DNA from: Patescibacteria group bacterium
GTDB taxonomy: Bacteria; Patescibacteriota; Minisyncoccia; JAHIHE01
Assembly (NCBI GenBank): GCA_018896765.1
Contig: JAHILZ010000079.1
Span: 1-44,402 of the forward strand
DNA length: 44,402 nt
Direction of reading: 5' to 3'
The position numbers were made by a program, and so were the translations under genes. Of this stretch, positions 36,277 to 44,402 are shown piece after piece. A model generated the notes under the pieces. The model was not told the DNA's origin. It saw nothing but the letters and a program-made list of their open reading frames with translations, and ran no database searches. The number at the start of each line of letters is the position of its first letter. Position 1 is the first letter of the stretch.

Positions 36277-37800
36277 ATGAATAGCGATTATATAATCGAA
36301 AGTTTAAAGGAAAAAATTAAAGGGATAAAAGAAGAAACTAATTTCGAAAATGTCGGCCGGGTTTTGAAAGTCCGGGACGGCGTATGCCATATAAAAGGGT
36401 TGAGCAAGGTAATGTATGGGGAAATGGTTGAATTCATTAGCAAGGATAATAAATCGACTTTTGGCTTGGCCAGCAATCTTGAAGAGGATTTGGTCGGAGC
36501 GATTGTTTTAGGCTCGGCGGTTAATGTCCGCGAAGGCGATTTGGTAAAATCTACCGGAAGAATTCTGGAAGTGCCGGTCGGCGAGGAGATGCTTGGCAGA
36601 GTGGTTGATACTTTGGGAAATCCGATTGATGGAAAAGGCCCGATAAGAGCAAAAAATACCAGTCCCATAGAGCGAGAAGCGCCATCGATTATTGACAGAG
36701 AGTCGGTTAATTATCCTTTGCAAACCGGCATCAAAGCGATTGACGCGATGATTCCGATCGGGCGCGGGCAGAGAGAATTAATAATCGGCGACAGGCAGAT
36801 TGGAAAAACAGCGATTGTTGTCGATACCATACTTAATCAGGTTAACGAGAAAGAAAGGCCGGTTTATTGCATTTATGTCGCAATCGGCCAAAAAAACGCC
36901 AAAGTGGCAAAAATCGTTGACGAACTAACCAAGCGAGGAGCAATGGCTTATACCACGGTTGTGGTGGCTTCCGCCAGCGATTCAGCCAGTCTTTTGTATT
37001 TGGCTCCTTTTGCAGGATGCGCTATGGGAGAATATTTCAGGGATAAAGGCAAGGACGCTTTGGTGATTTACGATGATTTGTCAAAACATTCTTGGGCGTA
37101 TCGCGAAGTATCGCTGTTGCTTCGAAGGCCGCCGGGACGGGAAGCATATCCCGGAGATGTATTTTATTTGCATTCCAGATTGCTTGAACGCGCCGCAAAG
37201 CTTTGCGCCGATAAAGGCGGAGGATCGTTGACCGCTTTGCCGATCATTGAAACTCAGGCCGGAGATGTGACCGCTTATATTCCCACCAATGTCATTTCGA
37301 TTACTGATGGCCAAATTTTCTTGGAAAGCGATTTATTTTTCGCCGGAATGAAGCCGGCAATGAATGTGGGCATATCAGTTTCTCGCGTCGGTTCGGCGGC
37401 TCAGACAAAAGCGATGAAAAAAGTATCAGGAAGGTTGAAATTGGATTTGGCGCAATTTCGGGAATTGGCCGCGTTCATGCAATTCGGTTCTGATCTGGAT
37501 GAAGCGACTAAAAAACGAATTGAATTGGGCAAGCGCCTCACCGAGCTTTTGAAACAAGACCAGTTTGAGCCATTGCCTTTTGAGAAGCAAGTAGTTTCGC
37601 TTTATGCCGGCGTTAATGGATATTTGGAAGATATCGAGTTGGATAAAATTTCTAAATTTGAAAAATATTTATACAAAGAGTTGGATGCCAGAAATATTGA
37701 ATTATTGAAAAAAATCCGCCAAACAAGGGAAGTGACACCCGAGATCGAAAAAAGCATTAAAAAAGCGATTTTGGAAGCAAAAGAAAATTTTAAGATATAG
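36277..37800 (+). CDS. atpA: ATP synthase F1 subunit alpha
   Basis: 507 residues, full length. Beta-barrel N-terminus, then the P-loop G171-D-R-Q-I-G-K-T178, the RxLL region and the signature SDLDEATKK area (QFGSDLDEATKKRIELGKRL). PAMNVGISVSRVGSAAQTKAM contains the arginine finger that completes the beta catalytic site. Alpha subunits bind nucleotide but do not hydrolyse it. It restarts the atp operon after the inserted cassette; no strong promoter is seen just ahead, so transcription may read through the cassette or rely on the cassette promoter at 34584. Confidence 0.97.
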   Translation: MNSDYIIESLKEKIKGIKEETNFENVGRVLKVRDGVCHIKGLSKVMYGEMVEFISKDNKSTFGLASNLEEDLVGAIVLGSAVNVREGDLVKSTGRILEVPVGEEMLGRVVDTLGNPIDGKGPIRAKNTSPIEREAPSIIDRESVNYPLQTGIKAIDAMIPIGRGQRELIIGDRQIGKTAIVVDTILNQVNEKERPVYCIYVAIGQKNAKVAKIVDELTKRGAMAYTTVVVASASDSASLLYLAPFAGCAMGEYFRDKGKDALVIYDDLSKHSWAYREVSLLLRRPPGREAYPGDVFYLHSRLLERAAKLCADKGGGSLTALPIIETQAGDVTAYIPTNVISITDGQIFLESDLFFAGMKPAMNVGISVSRVGSAAQTKAMKKVSGRLKLDLAQFRELAAFMQFGSDLDEATKKRIELGKRLTELLKQDQFEPLPFEKQVVSLYAGVNGYLEDIELDKISKFEKYLYKELDARNIELLKKIRQTREVTPEIEKSIKKAILEAKENFKI

Positions 37801-37878
37801 AAAGTAGACAGTAGAAAGTAGAAAGTGGTTAAGAAAATTAAATTTCCACTCTCTACTCTCCACCTTCCACATTCCAAA
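37801..37878. repeat. Inverted GTAGAAA / TTTCCAC spacer between atpA and atpG
   Basis: Left arm AGAAAGTAGACAGTAGAAAG with TAGAAAGTGG; right arm TTTCCACTCTCTACTCTCCA and CCTTCCACATTCC. Pairs over roughly 25 bases with a loop TTAAGAAAATTAA. Confidence 0.65.
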
Positions 37879-37880
37879 TC

Positions 37881-38783
37881 ATGAATAATTCCAAGGAAAT
37901 AAAATTCAGAATTAAATCCGTAAGCAGTATTTATAAGGTTACCAAGGCAATGGGCGCGATTGCGGCTTCCCGGATGAAGAAAGCGCAAGAGCAAACATTG
38001 CGCGCAAGGCCGTATATTTTGCGCGCTTTGGAAGTGCTGGCGCTTTTAAAACGTTATGGTTTCAGTCTGGAAGAATCTCCTTTAGTGACCGAGAAAAAAT
38101 CCAAGAAAGTTCTGGTAGTGATAATTACTCCCGATCGAGGTTTGTGCGGCGGTTTGATTTCAAATTTGACAAAAGTCACTTTGGATTTTAAGGCGGAACA
38201 AGAAAAGGAGGGTAAGAAGCTTTCTTATATAGTTGTTGGGAAAAAAGGCGCGTTGTTTCTAAAAAGAATTAATGCTGATATTTTGGCGGTTTTTCCGGAT
38301 AAATCTTTTTGGAAGCTGATTGACATCGGAGCGCTTCACAAGCTGATAGTTTCTTCATTTTTATCGGGTGAGTTTGAATCGGTGGCGGTTATTTATTCGA
38401 ATTTTATTTCCCCAATCAAGCAAAAAGCAGTCGCGCGCGCGTTTTTGCCTTTAACTTCCAAAAATCTTGAAAAGCTGATTGAGGCTAAAAAGTTTAATGA
38501 AAATTCATTGAATTCAAAAGAATTAATTTATCAGGTAGAGCCGAGCCCAAGTATTATTGCCGAAAGCTTGATACCGCATTTGCTCAAAATGGGTTTGTAC
38601 TTTTTGTTTCTGGAAACAAAAGCTTCGGAACATTCGGCTAGAATGATAGCGATGGAAAATTCTCGCAAGAATGCCAAGGAGCTTGCGGATGATTTGACTT
38701 TGAGCTATAACAAATTAAGGCAGGCGCAGATTACAAGCCAGATCGCGGAAATCGTGGGCGGCGCGGCGGTTATGGAAGAATAA
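37881..38783 (+). CDS. atpG: ATP synthase F1 subunit gamma
   Basis: 300 residues. The N-terminal helix FRIKSVSSIYKVTKAMGAIA with AASRMKKAQ and the C-terminal helix SEHSARMIAMENSRKNAKEL, then NKLRQAQITSQIAEIVGGA form the antiparallel coiled coil of the rotor shaft; the middle is the Rossmann-like part (VVIITPDRGLCGGLISNLTK). Gamma turns inside alpha3beta3 and links to epsilon and the c ring. Length is close to usual (about 285-300). Confidence 0.96.
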   Translation: MNNSKEIKFRIKSVSSIYKVTKAMGAIAASRMKKAQEQTLRARPYILRALEVLALLKRYGFSLEESPLVTEKKSKKVLVVIITPDRGLCGGLISNLTKVTLDFKAEQEKEGKKLSYIVVGKKGALFLKRINADILAVFPDKSFWKLIDIGALHKLIVSSFLSGEFESVAVIYSNFISPIKQKAVARAFLPLTSKNLEKLIEAKKFNENSLNSKELIYQVEPSPSIIAESLIPHLLKMGLYFLFLETKASEHSARMIAMENSRKNAKELADDLTLSYNKLRQAQITSQIAEIVGGAAVMEE

Positions 38784-38785
38784 TA

Positions 38786-38829
38786 TTTATAACTATTATA
38801 ACTATTATAATAGTTATAATAGTTATAAA
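38786..38829. repeat. Perfect 44-bp palindrome between atpG and atpD
   Basis: TTTATAACTATTATAACTAT and its exact reverse complement meet at TTATAA without a loop. Built of TATAACTAT units. Lies 19 bases before the atpD start. Confidence 0.95.
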
Positions 38830-38848
38830 AATTAACAAAAATAAACTT

Positions 38849-40216
38849 ATGAACAATGGTAAAATCATACAAATCACAGGGCCGGTCGTCGATGTTGATT
38901 TTTTAGAAAATCTTCCGACGATTAATGATGCTTTGATCGCGCGCGCGAAAGACGGGCGAAAAATTATTTTGGAAGTTCAGGCGCATTTAGGCTCCGGGCG
39001 CGTTCGGACCGTTGCTATGGCTTCGACCGATGGATTGGTAAGATGGTCGGAAGTTCTTAACACCGCCGCTCCGATATCGGTTCCGGTTGGGGAAAAAGTT
39101 CTAGGAAGACTGTTAAATGTTCTTGGAGAACCAATCGACAATGGCGCGCCAATAAAAGACGCGCCGACTTTGCCTATTCATCGCGATGCTCCTAAATTTT
39201 CCGAGCAGTCGACAAAAGTTGAAGTTTTGGAAACAGGCATAAAAGTTATCGACTTGATCGCTCCGTTTGTCAAGGGCGGAAAAGTAGGGCTTTTTGGCGG
39301 CGCGGGCGTGGGAAAAACAGTTTTAATCCAGGAGTTAATCCGCAATATTGCTTTTGCTCATAAGGGACTTTCGATTTTTACCGGAGTAGGAGAAAGGTCT
39401 CGCGAAGGAAATGATTTGTATCATGAAATGAAAAATGCCAAAGTGCTTGATAAAACCGTTATGGTATTCGGGCAGATGAATGAAGTTCCCGGGGTTCGCC
39501 AAAGAGTAGCTTTGAGCGGAATAACTATGGCTGAATATTTCAGAGATCAGAAAAATCTGGATGTGCTTTTGTTTATAGATAATATTTTTAGGTTCACTCA
39601 GGCCGGAAGCGAAGTCTCCGCTTTGCTCGGACGGCTTCCAAGCGCGGTTGGCTATCAGCCGACTTTGGCTTCCGAAATGGGGGAATTGCAAGAGCGCATT
39701 ACATCGCTGAAAAAAGGTTCGGTTACTTCGGTGCAGGCGGTTTATGTTCCCGCGGATGATATGACCGATCCGGCTCCGGCCACTACTTTTTCTCATTTAG
39801 ATTCTACCATTACTTTATCCAGGAATCTTACGGAACTTGGTATTTATCCGGCCGTTGATCCATTGGGGTCTTCTTCCACTGTTTTAGAGCCGCGCGTGGT
39901 TGGCGATAAGCATTATCGAGTGGCCCGCGAAGCGCAAAAGGTTTTGCAGCGCTATAAAGAATTGCAGGATATTATCGCGATTTTGGGCATGGATGAATTA
40001 TCCGAAGACGACAAGCTCGCCGTGTACCGCGCCAGAAAAATACAAAAATTCTTTTCTCAGCCTTTCTTCGTGGCCGAGGTGTTTACTGGAAGCGCCGGAA
40101 AATATGTTTCTTTGGCGGATACGATAAAAGGTTTTGAAGAAATCTTGGAAGGAAGGCATGATAGCAAAGAAGAGAATGCTTTTTATATGAAAGGCGGAAT
40201 AGAAGAAGTGAAGTAA
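38849..40216 (+). CDS. atpD: ATP synthase F1 subunit beta
   Basis: 455 residues. P-loop G150-G-A-G-V-G-K-T157, the catalytic glutamate in GVGERSREGNDLYHE, Walker B DVLLFIDNIFRF, and the DELSEED-region equivalent, here DELSEDDKLAVYRARK. Beta carries the three catalytic sites. A 44-bp perfect palindrome precedes it. Nothing unusual in the protein. Confidence 0.98.
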   Translation: MNNGKIIQITGPVVDVDFLENLPTINDALIARAKDGRKIILEVQAHLGSGRVRTVAMASTDGLVRWSEVLNTAAPISVPVGEKVLGRLLNVLGEPIDNGAPIKDAPTLPIHRDAPKFSEQSTKVEVLETGIKVIDLIAPFVKGGKVGLFGGAGVGKTVLIQELIRNIAFAHKGLSIFTGVGERSREGNDLYHEMKNAKVLDKTVMVFGQMNEVPGVRQRVALSGITMAEYFRDQKNLDVLLFIDNIFRFTQAGSEVSALLGRLPSAVGYQPTLASEMGELQERITSLKKGSVTSVQAVYVPADDMTDPAPATTFSHLDSTITLSRNLTELGIYPAVDPLGSSSTVLEPRVVGDKHYRVAREAQKVLQRYKELQDIIAILGMDELSEDDKLAVYRARKIQKFFSQPFFVAEVFTGSAGKYVSLADTIKGFEEILEGRHDSKEENAFYMKGGIEEVK

Positions 40217-40378
40217 GAGATATAAAATCCGAAGCACGAAATCCGAAATACGAAACAAATTAAAATTATTAAAATTTTAATGACAAAAACTCTAATTTAA
40301 TTTGGTTTTGAATTTTAAATATTAGAATTTTGATATTGTTTCGAATTTCGATATTCGTATTTCGAATTTGTTAAATTT
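40217..40378. repeat. Inverted spacer between atpD and atpC
   Basis: CGAAATCCGAAATACGAAAC on the left and GTTTCGAATTTCGATATTCG with TATTTCGAATTTG on the right form a long imperfect inverted repeat around an AT-rich middle. Confidence 0.65.
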
Positions 40379-40807
40379 ATGTCCAAAAAACTCGTGCTGG
40401 AGGTTCATACAATTGAAAAAACCATTGTTCATGAAGAAGTTGATTCGGTAACCGTGCCGACTGCCGAGGAAGAGCTGACTGTTTTGTTCGGCCATACGCC
40501 TTTGGTGAGCAGTTTGGGCGATGGAACTTTGACGTATCATAATCAGGAAGGCGATCAGTTTTTATTTATTTCCGGGGGGTTTATGGAGATTCAGAATCAG
40601 CGAGTGATTATTTTAGCGGATTTGATCCAGCGTCCGGAAGAAATTGATGAAAAAGAAATCGCCAAAGCCAAAAAAGAGGCGGCTGATATTATTTCCGGAG
40701 AAAAAGCGATAGAGGGCAGAAACTTGGCTTCGGCAATGGCCGACATGAATATTGCCACCCGGCGCGTTAAATTCTTGGAACGCTATCGGCATCGGAATAA
40801 GGTATAA
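40379..40807 (+). CDS. atpC: ATP synthase F1 subunit epsilon
   Basis: 142 residues. N-terminal beta sandwich (LVLEVHTIEKTIVHEEVDSV, EEELTVLFGHTPLVSSLGDG, GGFMEIQNQRVIILAD) and a C-terminal helical hairpin (DEKEIAKAKKEAADI, ATRRVKFLERYRHR). Epsilon couples gamma to the c ring and in many bacteria its helical end inhibits ATP hydrolysis. The last gene of the operon. Confidence 0.93.
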   Translation: MSKKLVLEVHTIEKTIVHEEVDSVTVPTAEEELTVLFGHTPLVSSLGDGTLTYHNQEGDQFLFISGGFMEIQNQRVIILADLIQRPEEIDEKEIAKAKKEAADIISGEKAIEGRNLASAMADMNIATRRVKFLERYRHRNKV

Positions 40808-40832
40808 GTATTTTTAATTTCAATGTGTATTG

Positions 40833-40864
40833 AAAGCAGCTCTGTCTATTCGAGGCTGTTTTTT
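40833..40864 (+). terminator. Probable terminator after atpC
   Basis: AGCAGCTC ... GAGGCTGTTTTTTAT: a short GC stem with a bulged G and a six-T run. Confidence 0.55.
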
Positions 40865-40890
40865 ATAGGCCAAGATCTTGATTGTTAGGC

Positions 40891-40919
40891 TTGACATTCT
40901 GTTCGTTGTTTGCTAATGT
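40891..40919 (+). promoter_or_regulatory. Candidate promoter of the LeuCD-LeuB-like pair
   Basis: TTGACA (40891-40896), 17 bases, TAATGT (40914-40919). The -10 is only a fair match. Leader of about 100 bases. Confidence 0.5.
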
Positions 40920-41024
40920 TTACGGTAATAAAATCTGGAATATTGATCCAGGTTTTGATTGCTCTTTTACAATTTAAAAGAGAGAAAAACACGGAAAAGT
41001 TAAAAGTAAATGAGGTGATTGACA

Positions 41025-42998
41025 GTGGAAACAAAAGATAGAAAAAAAGGAAAAACAGCTTTTCAGAAAATTGCAGAAAAGTGTCAGTTAAAAGTATTTT
41101 CTGATGGAAGCAGGTTATTGTGGCTGGATAAAGTATTCGGTCATGACGTTACAACGCCTTTGGCCTTGGATGATATGCGTCTGCGCGGGTTAAACATTGT
41201 GTTCAATCCGAATAGAATCAAAATGATGGTTGACCATGTCAGCCCGGCTAAAGACACGGATACTGCCATACAAGAAAAAATCATGCGGGAGTTTTGTGCG
41301 GAGCATGGCATAGAAATTGCCAATGTCGGAAAAGACGACGGCGTTTGTCATGCCTTAATTCCTCAAAAAGGATGGATACGCCCCGGTGGAGTTTATATCA
41401 TGGGGGACAGCCATACCTGTACGCACGGCGCTTTTGGCGATTTGGCCTTTGGCGTAGGTACTACGGAATTGGAGATAGCCCTTATTACCGGATTAGTGGT
41501 ATTGCCGCCGCAGAAAGTTATTCGCGTGAATTTTGTCGGCAATTTGCCGGCGAATGTTTTCGCTAAAGATCTAATCTTGGCGCTAATCAAGAAAATCGGC
41601 GTTAAGGGCGCGACCAACGCAGTTCTGGAATTTGGCGGTCCGGTAATTGACGGCATGAGTATGGAGGGGCGAATGACCATTGCTAATATGAGCGTGGAAT
41701 GTGGAGCAACTTCAGGCATGATGAATGTGGATCAGTGCACGATTGATTATCTCTGGCCAGCACTGGTAAGAAGTTATGATAGCAAGAGCCAAGCGCTTCG
41801 CGGTTGTCAGTGTTTCAACAGCGACTCTGACGCGGAATACGATCAGATAATCGAAATCAATGTTTCTGACATGGTTCCGGTTACAACGATCAATTTTTCT
41901 GTTGGCGATGTTGTGCCTGTGGCGGAAATTGCCGGTAAACAAGTGGATCAGGTATTCATCGGTTCCTGTACCAATGGCAGAATAGAGGATCTAAGAATCG
42001 TGGCCAGTATTATCCGCCAATTGGGCGGCAAAGTAGATTCCAATACACGAGTGATCGTAATTCCTGCCACGAAACATATCTATGCCAGAGCGCTTAAGGA
42101 AGGATTGATTGAAATATTCTTGGAGGCAGGGTGTGTCGTGTGCAATCCCAACTGCGGAGCGTGTTTGGGCATGAGTTGCGGAGTTGTGGCTCCTGGCGAA
42201 GTTTGTCTCTCCACTACTAACCGCAATTTTTCGGGTCGTATGGGCGAAGGCGGAATGGTGCATTTGGCATCTCCGGCTACAGCCGCGATCACTGCCATAT
42301 ACGGAGCGATAACCGAACCGGCGTTTGAGATGTGCCGGCAGGCGCTTGAAGATTGCCGTAATGCCCCGAAAGGCGAAGCGGTTAAGCCGACCGATTGGAA
42401 AGAAGCGAACTTTGAAAAGCCGGACTATGAGAAACTTGCGGGAACTATTGAAACCGGTCAAGAACGGAATTTCTCCGGAGCGGTATTTTATTTGCCGCTG
42501 GAAAATGTCGATACTGATCGGATCATTCCGGCAAAATATCTGAGCTTAAGCAAGAAGATCGAATTCGGCAAGCATTGCCTGGAAAACGTTTTGGTATCTC
42601 CCGAGGAAAGAAACAGATTTAATCAGTCGCGAATACTGGTCGCTGAAGAAAACTTCGGTTCAGGATCTTCCAGGGAACAAGCTGTACACGCGCTTGAACA
42701 GGCAGGCATTAGGTGCGTTATTGCTCCGAGTTTTGCGCGCATATTTGAAACCAGTATGTTCGCGAACGGATTGCTTTGCATCACTTTGCCTCAAGAAAAA
42801 GTTGATCAGCTTTTCCGAGAAAAACCGATAGCGCTTTCGATCGACTGGGAAAATGGCCGGATAAAATGGGGCAAATGGGGCGACGAGCAAATTGCTTTTT
42901 CGCTCTCCGACAACCAAAAAGAAAAAATCAGAAAAGGCGGCAGCCTCGGCATAATGCTCGAGCTTGCTCGAGCATTGCAGGAGGAAGGAAAAATCTGA
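41025..42998 (+). CDS. LeuC-LeuD fusion: aconitase-family hydro-lyase
   Basis: 657 residues from GTG 41025, chosen because GAGGTGA lies 5-12 bases upstream; TTG 41019 is the alternative. Residues ~20-420 are the large subunit: GDSHTCTHGAFG, FIGSC315TNGR, and the iron-sulphur cysteines C377-x-x-C380 in NCGACLG. After a ~60-residue linker comes the small-subunit swivel domain: N494-V-D-T-D-R-I-I-P-A-K-Y and F544-G-S-G-S-S-R-E551. The enzyme isomerises hydroxy-acids by dehydration-rehydration (isopropylmalate, homocitrate or citrate types). Most bacteria encode LeuC and LeuD separately; this order (large-small in one chain) resembles fungal Leu1 and some bacterial homologues. Substrate cannot be fixed without leuA-like context. 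Confidence 0.85.
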   Translation: METKDRKKGKTAFQKIAEKCQLKVFSDGSRLLWLDKVFGHDVTTPLALDDMRLRGLNIVFNPNRIKMMVDHVSPAKDTDTAIQEKIMREFCAEHGIEIANVGKDDGVCHALIPQKGWIRPGGVYIMGDSHTCTHGAFGDLAFGVGTTELEIALITGLVVLPPQKVIRVNFVGNLPANVFAKDLILALIKKIGVKGATNAVLEFGGPVIDGMSMEGRMTIANMSVECGATSGMMNVDQCTIDYLWPALVRSYDSKSQALRGCQCFNSDSDAEYDQIIEINVSDMVPVTTINFSVGDVVPVAEIAGKQVDQVFIGSCTNGRIEDLRIVASIIRQLGGKVDSNTRVIVIPATKHIYARALKEGLIEIFLEAGCVVCNPNCGACLGMSCGVVAPGEVCLSTTNRNFSGRMGEGGMVHLASPATAAITAIYGAITEPAFEMCRQALEDCRNAPKGEAVKPTDWKEANFEKPDYEKLAGTIETGQERNFSGAVFYLPLENVDTDRIIPAKYLSLSKKIEFGKHCLENVLVSPEERNRFNQSRILVAEENFGSGSSREQAVHALEQAGIRCVIAPSFARIFETSMFANGLLCITLPQEKVDQLFREKPIALSIDWENGRIKWGKWGDEQIAFSLSDNQKEKIRKGGSLGIMLELARALQEEGKI

Positions 42999-43029
42999 AA
43001 ATCTGAAATGAATTTAAGAGGTGAAACGT

Positions 43030-44205
43030 ATGAAAAATATAGAAATTGCTCTTGTCATGGGCGACGGATCAGCTCCGGAGATGATGAGAGTGGCATGTAA
43101 AATTGCCAAAATTGCAGCTGTAATAGACGGGATCAATATCCAGTTTATAAAAACCCCTATGGGTTGGGGCGCATATCAAAAATATGGCGACACTTTGCCG
43201 AAAAAATCTCTTGAAAAAGCGATGGAAATCGGTATTGTGTTTTTTGGCGCCGTTGGAGATCCTGCATTGGACAATACTATTGGAGTTGAAAAACCGGAAA
43301 TGAAACCTGAAACAAAAGTGCTGCTTGCTCTGAGAAGCCAAATGGGGCTTTTACTTAACTTCCGCCCCGTGGTTTACTACAAAGAATTGGCGCATCTTGC
43401 TCAGGTTAGGCCGGAACGGATCCCCGAACAAGGTATACGCCAGATATGGCTTCGCTTTCTTCTTCAGGATAGTTATTTCGGAAGCGAAGATCTTCGAGAA
43501 CAAATTCCGCCGGAGGTGCGTGAACGAATCGGCTTATGGCGGAAAAATGTCGTAACGGGCGATCAGCTTATAGTAAGCGATATCGCTTACTATACCAGAA
43601 AAGTTGTCGAAAAATATTTCAGGGCGGCTTTCTCCCATGCTAGGCTTATGAAATTGCCCCTTATCGTCATTGATAAGGCCAATATCATGGCAAGGTATGT
43701 ATTTTGGAGAAAGATAGCGGAAAGGATCGGCAAGAAAGAGTTTCCCGACGTGCCGCTTTCATTCCAGTATGTGGATGCGGCCAATGCTTTGCTTTTCGAC
43801 CCGGTCAAACTCCAGGGCGTTATTGCCTGCGGCAATGAACATGGCGATATCCTTTCGGATGGCGCTGTTGCCGCCATGGGCAGTATGGGGCTGATGTGCA
43901 GTTCCGCCATCAATCCGGATAATGGAAAAGCTATGTTTGAAGCCGGTTCAGGAACTGCTCCGACACTGGCAGGCAAAAATATTGCCAATCCTCTCGGCAG
44001 GATTCTTACAGCCGCAATGATGCTTCGGCACATCGGCGCTCCAAAAGGCGCTGGCGCGATCGAAACAGCGGTAAGAGAGGTTCTGTCCAACGGTTCTCGC
44101 ACAGCTGATCTTTTTAGTGCAAAGAGAGGCGATGCGGATTCCATAGGATTGGGAACGAAAGAGATAGGCGAGTTGGTTTTGGATCGCGTGTTAAGGCAAA
44201 GATAA
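43030..44205 (+). CDS. Isopropylmalate/isocitrate dehydrogenase family protein
   Basis: 391 residues from ATG 43030, with GAGGTG 5 bases ahead; the GTG at 43021 is part of that ribosome site. IEIALVMGDGSAPEMMRVAC is the nucleotide-side start (usual GDGIGPE), ALRSQMGLLLNFRPV the substrate loop, VIDKANIMAR the catalytic lysine segment, GNEHGDILSDGAVAAMGSMG the metal-binding aspartates, and GSGTAPTLAGKNIANPLGRI the cofactor loop. These enzymes oxidatively decarboxylate 2-hydroxy-acids such as isopropylmalate or isocitrate. An insert around residues 120-180 (RPERIPEQG, QDSYFGSED) is not typical of LeuB. It directly follows the LeuCD fusion and surely uses its product. Confidence 0.82.
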   Translation: MKNIEIALVMGDGSAPEMMRVACKIAKIAAVIDGINIQFIKTPMGWGAYQKYGDTLPKKSLEKAMEIGIVFFGAVGDPALDNTIGVEKPEMKPETKVLLALRSQMGLLLNFRPVVYYKELAHLAQVRPERIPEQGIRQIWLRFLLQDSYFGSEDLREQIPPEVRERIGLWRKNVVTGDQLIVSDIAYYTRKVVEKYFRAAFSHARLMKLPLIVIDKANIMARYVFWRKIAERIGKKEFPDVPLSFQYVDAANALLFDPVKLQGVIACGNEHGDILSDGAVAAMGSMGLMCSSAINPDNGKAMFEAGSGTAPTLAGKNIANPLGRILTAAMMLRHIGAPKGAGAIETAVREVLSNGSRTADLFSAKRGDADSIGLGTKEIGELVLDRVLRQR

Positions 44206-44225
44206 AAAAGAAGTAAAAATTTAAA

Positions 44226-44262
44226 GGCGCTACCTTTTGAATAAGGACAGCGCTTCTTTTTT
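44226..44262 (+). terminator. Terminator of the LeuCD-LeuB-like operon
   Basis: GCGCTACCTT ... AAGGACAGCGC with a one-base asymmetry, then CTTCTTTTTTTT. The flanking AAAGAAG and CTTCTTT extend the stem. Confidence 0.8.
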
Positions 44263-44402
44263 TTACTTGTTTATTTACTTGTTTGTTAATAAGGAAAAAA
44301 GAAGTGAAAAAGTAAATTTTAAAAACACAGGTGTTGTCCTGTTGTTGCTTTTTATTATTTCTTGTATATTTTATTGGTTTTCTATTGATACTGATTACAA
44401 TA

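Noticed and set aside
1..44402. Alternative genetic code (TGA as Gly, as in Gracilibacteria)
   Set aside because: TGA ends the helicase gene in the ATGA overlap and ends the antitoxin gene at 34871, and no gene needs TGA read-through.

Overview
The window looks like a chromosome segment of a Candidate Phyla Radiation (Patescibacteria, probably Parcubacteria-like) bacterium. Grounds for this are inference from content: AT-rich DNA, a stripped-down dcw cluster (mraZ-rsmH-ftsL-ftsI) followed by a MurF relative that has lost its ATP loop, a short MurE, tandem FemAB-like ligases, an F-type ATP synthase operon with long spacers, few strong Shine-Dalgarno sites, and many toxin-antitoxin and defence genes. 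TGA is used as a stop (for example at the ATGA overlap of the restriction genes), so the Gracilibacteria/Absconditabacteria code is not in use.

Layout. 1-4250: a decaying array of RhuM-family genes alternating with DUF262-HNH (GmrSD-like) nucleases: one RhuM cut by the window edge, one intact nuclease, two complete RhuM genes and one broken nuclease. 4273-5662: a membrane protein, then a long spacer with REP-like repeats, two tandem DnaA-box words, a terminator, and a strong promoter followed by 10-bp-phased MraZ boxes. 5663-10780: cell-division and wall genes. 10952-12998 (minus): two FemAB-like aminoacyltransferases. 13313-14767: tRNA-Glu(CUC), a toxin-antitoxin pair whose toxin is cut off at the tRNA terminator, and a TumE-type toxin-antitoxin pair flanked by 74-bp direct repeats that carry its promoter. 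14768-16142: a promoter, cobalamin riboswitch and two short secreted or surface proteins, the first related to the alpha-barrel of intrinsic-factor-like B12 binders. 16234-19714: membrane-anchored cyclophilin, a minus-strand pair of tiny genes with a near-ideal promoter, and a single ORF joining Lgt to a CxxC domain and a DsbA-like thiol oxidoreductase.

19925-30205 is a defence island: a PLD-SNF2 helicase translationally coupled to an Eco57I/PglX-like methyltransferase, then a LexA-like repressor, a GIY-YIG nuclease and several small unknown genes. Four decayed copies of the methyltransferase 3' end are scattered through the 3.3 kb downstream, each after a different small cassette. This pattern is the most unusual feature of the window. 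30224-31886: murE-like gene, a 12-codon fossil of another GIY-YIG gene and a cold-shock protein.

32104-40807: atpBEFH-AGDC in the usual order, but interrupted between atpH and atpA by a ParD/RelE-type toxin-antitoxin pair, an antirepressor-like fragment and an unknown gene. Nearly every atp spacer contains inverted arrays of short repeated words. 40891-44262: a LeuC-LeuD fusion and a LeuB/isocitrate-dehydrogenase family gene with its own promoter, strong Shine-Dalgarno sites and terminator, probably acquired by transfer.

Three kinds of dispersed repeat recur: a 92-bp element (TAATTTATCGTTAAGG at one end), a ~110-bp AATTC-word element, and GAGATTGCTTCG REP-like units. All functional calls rest on motif recognition by eye; no database search or fold prediction was run.
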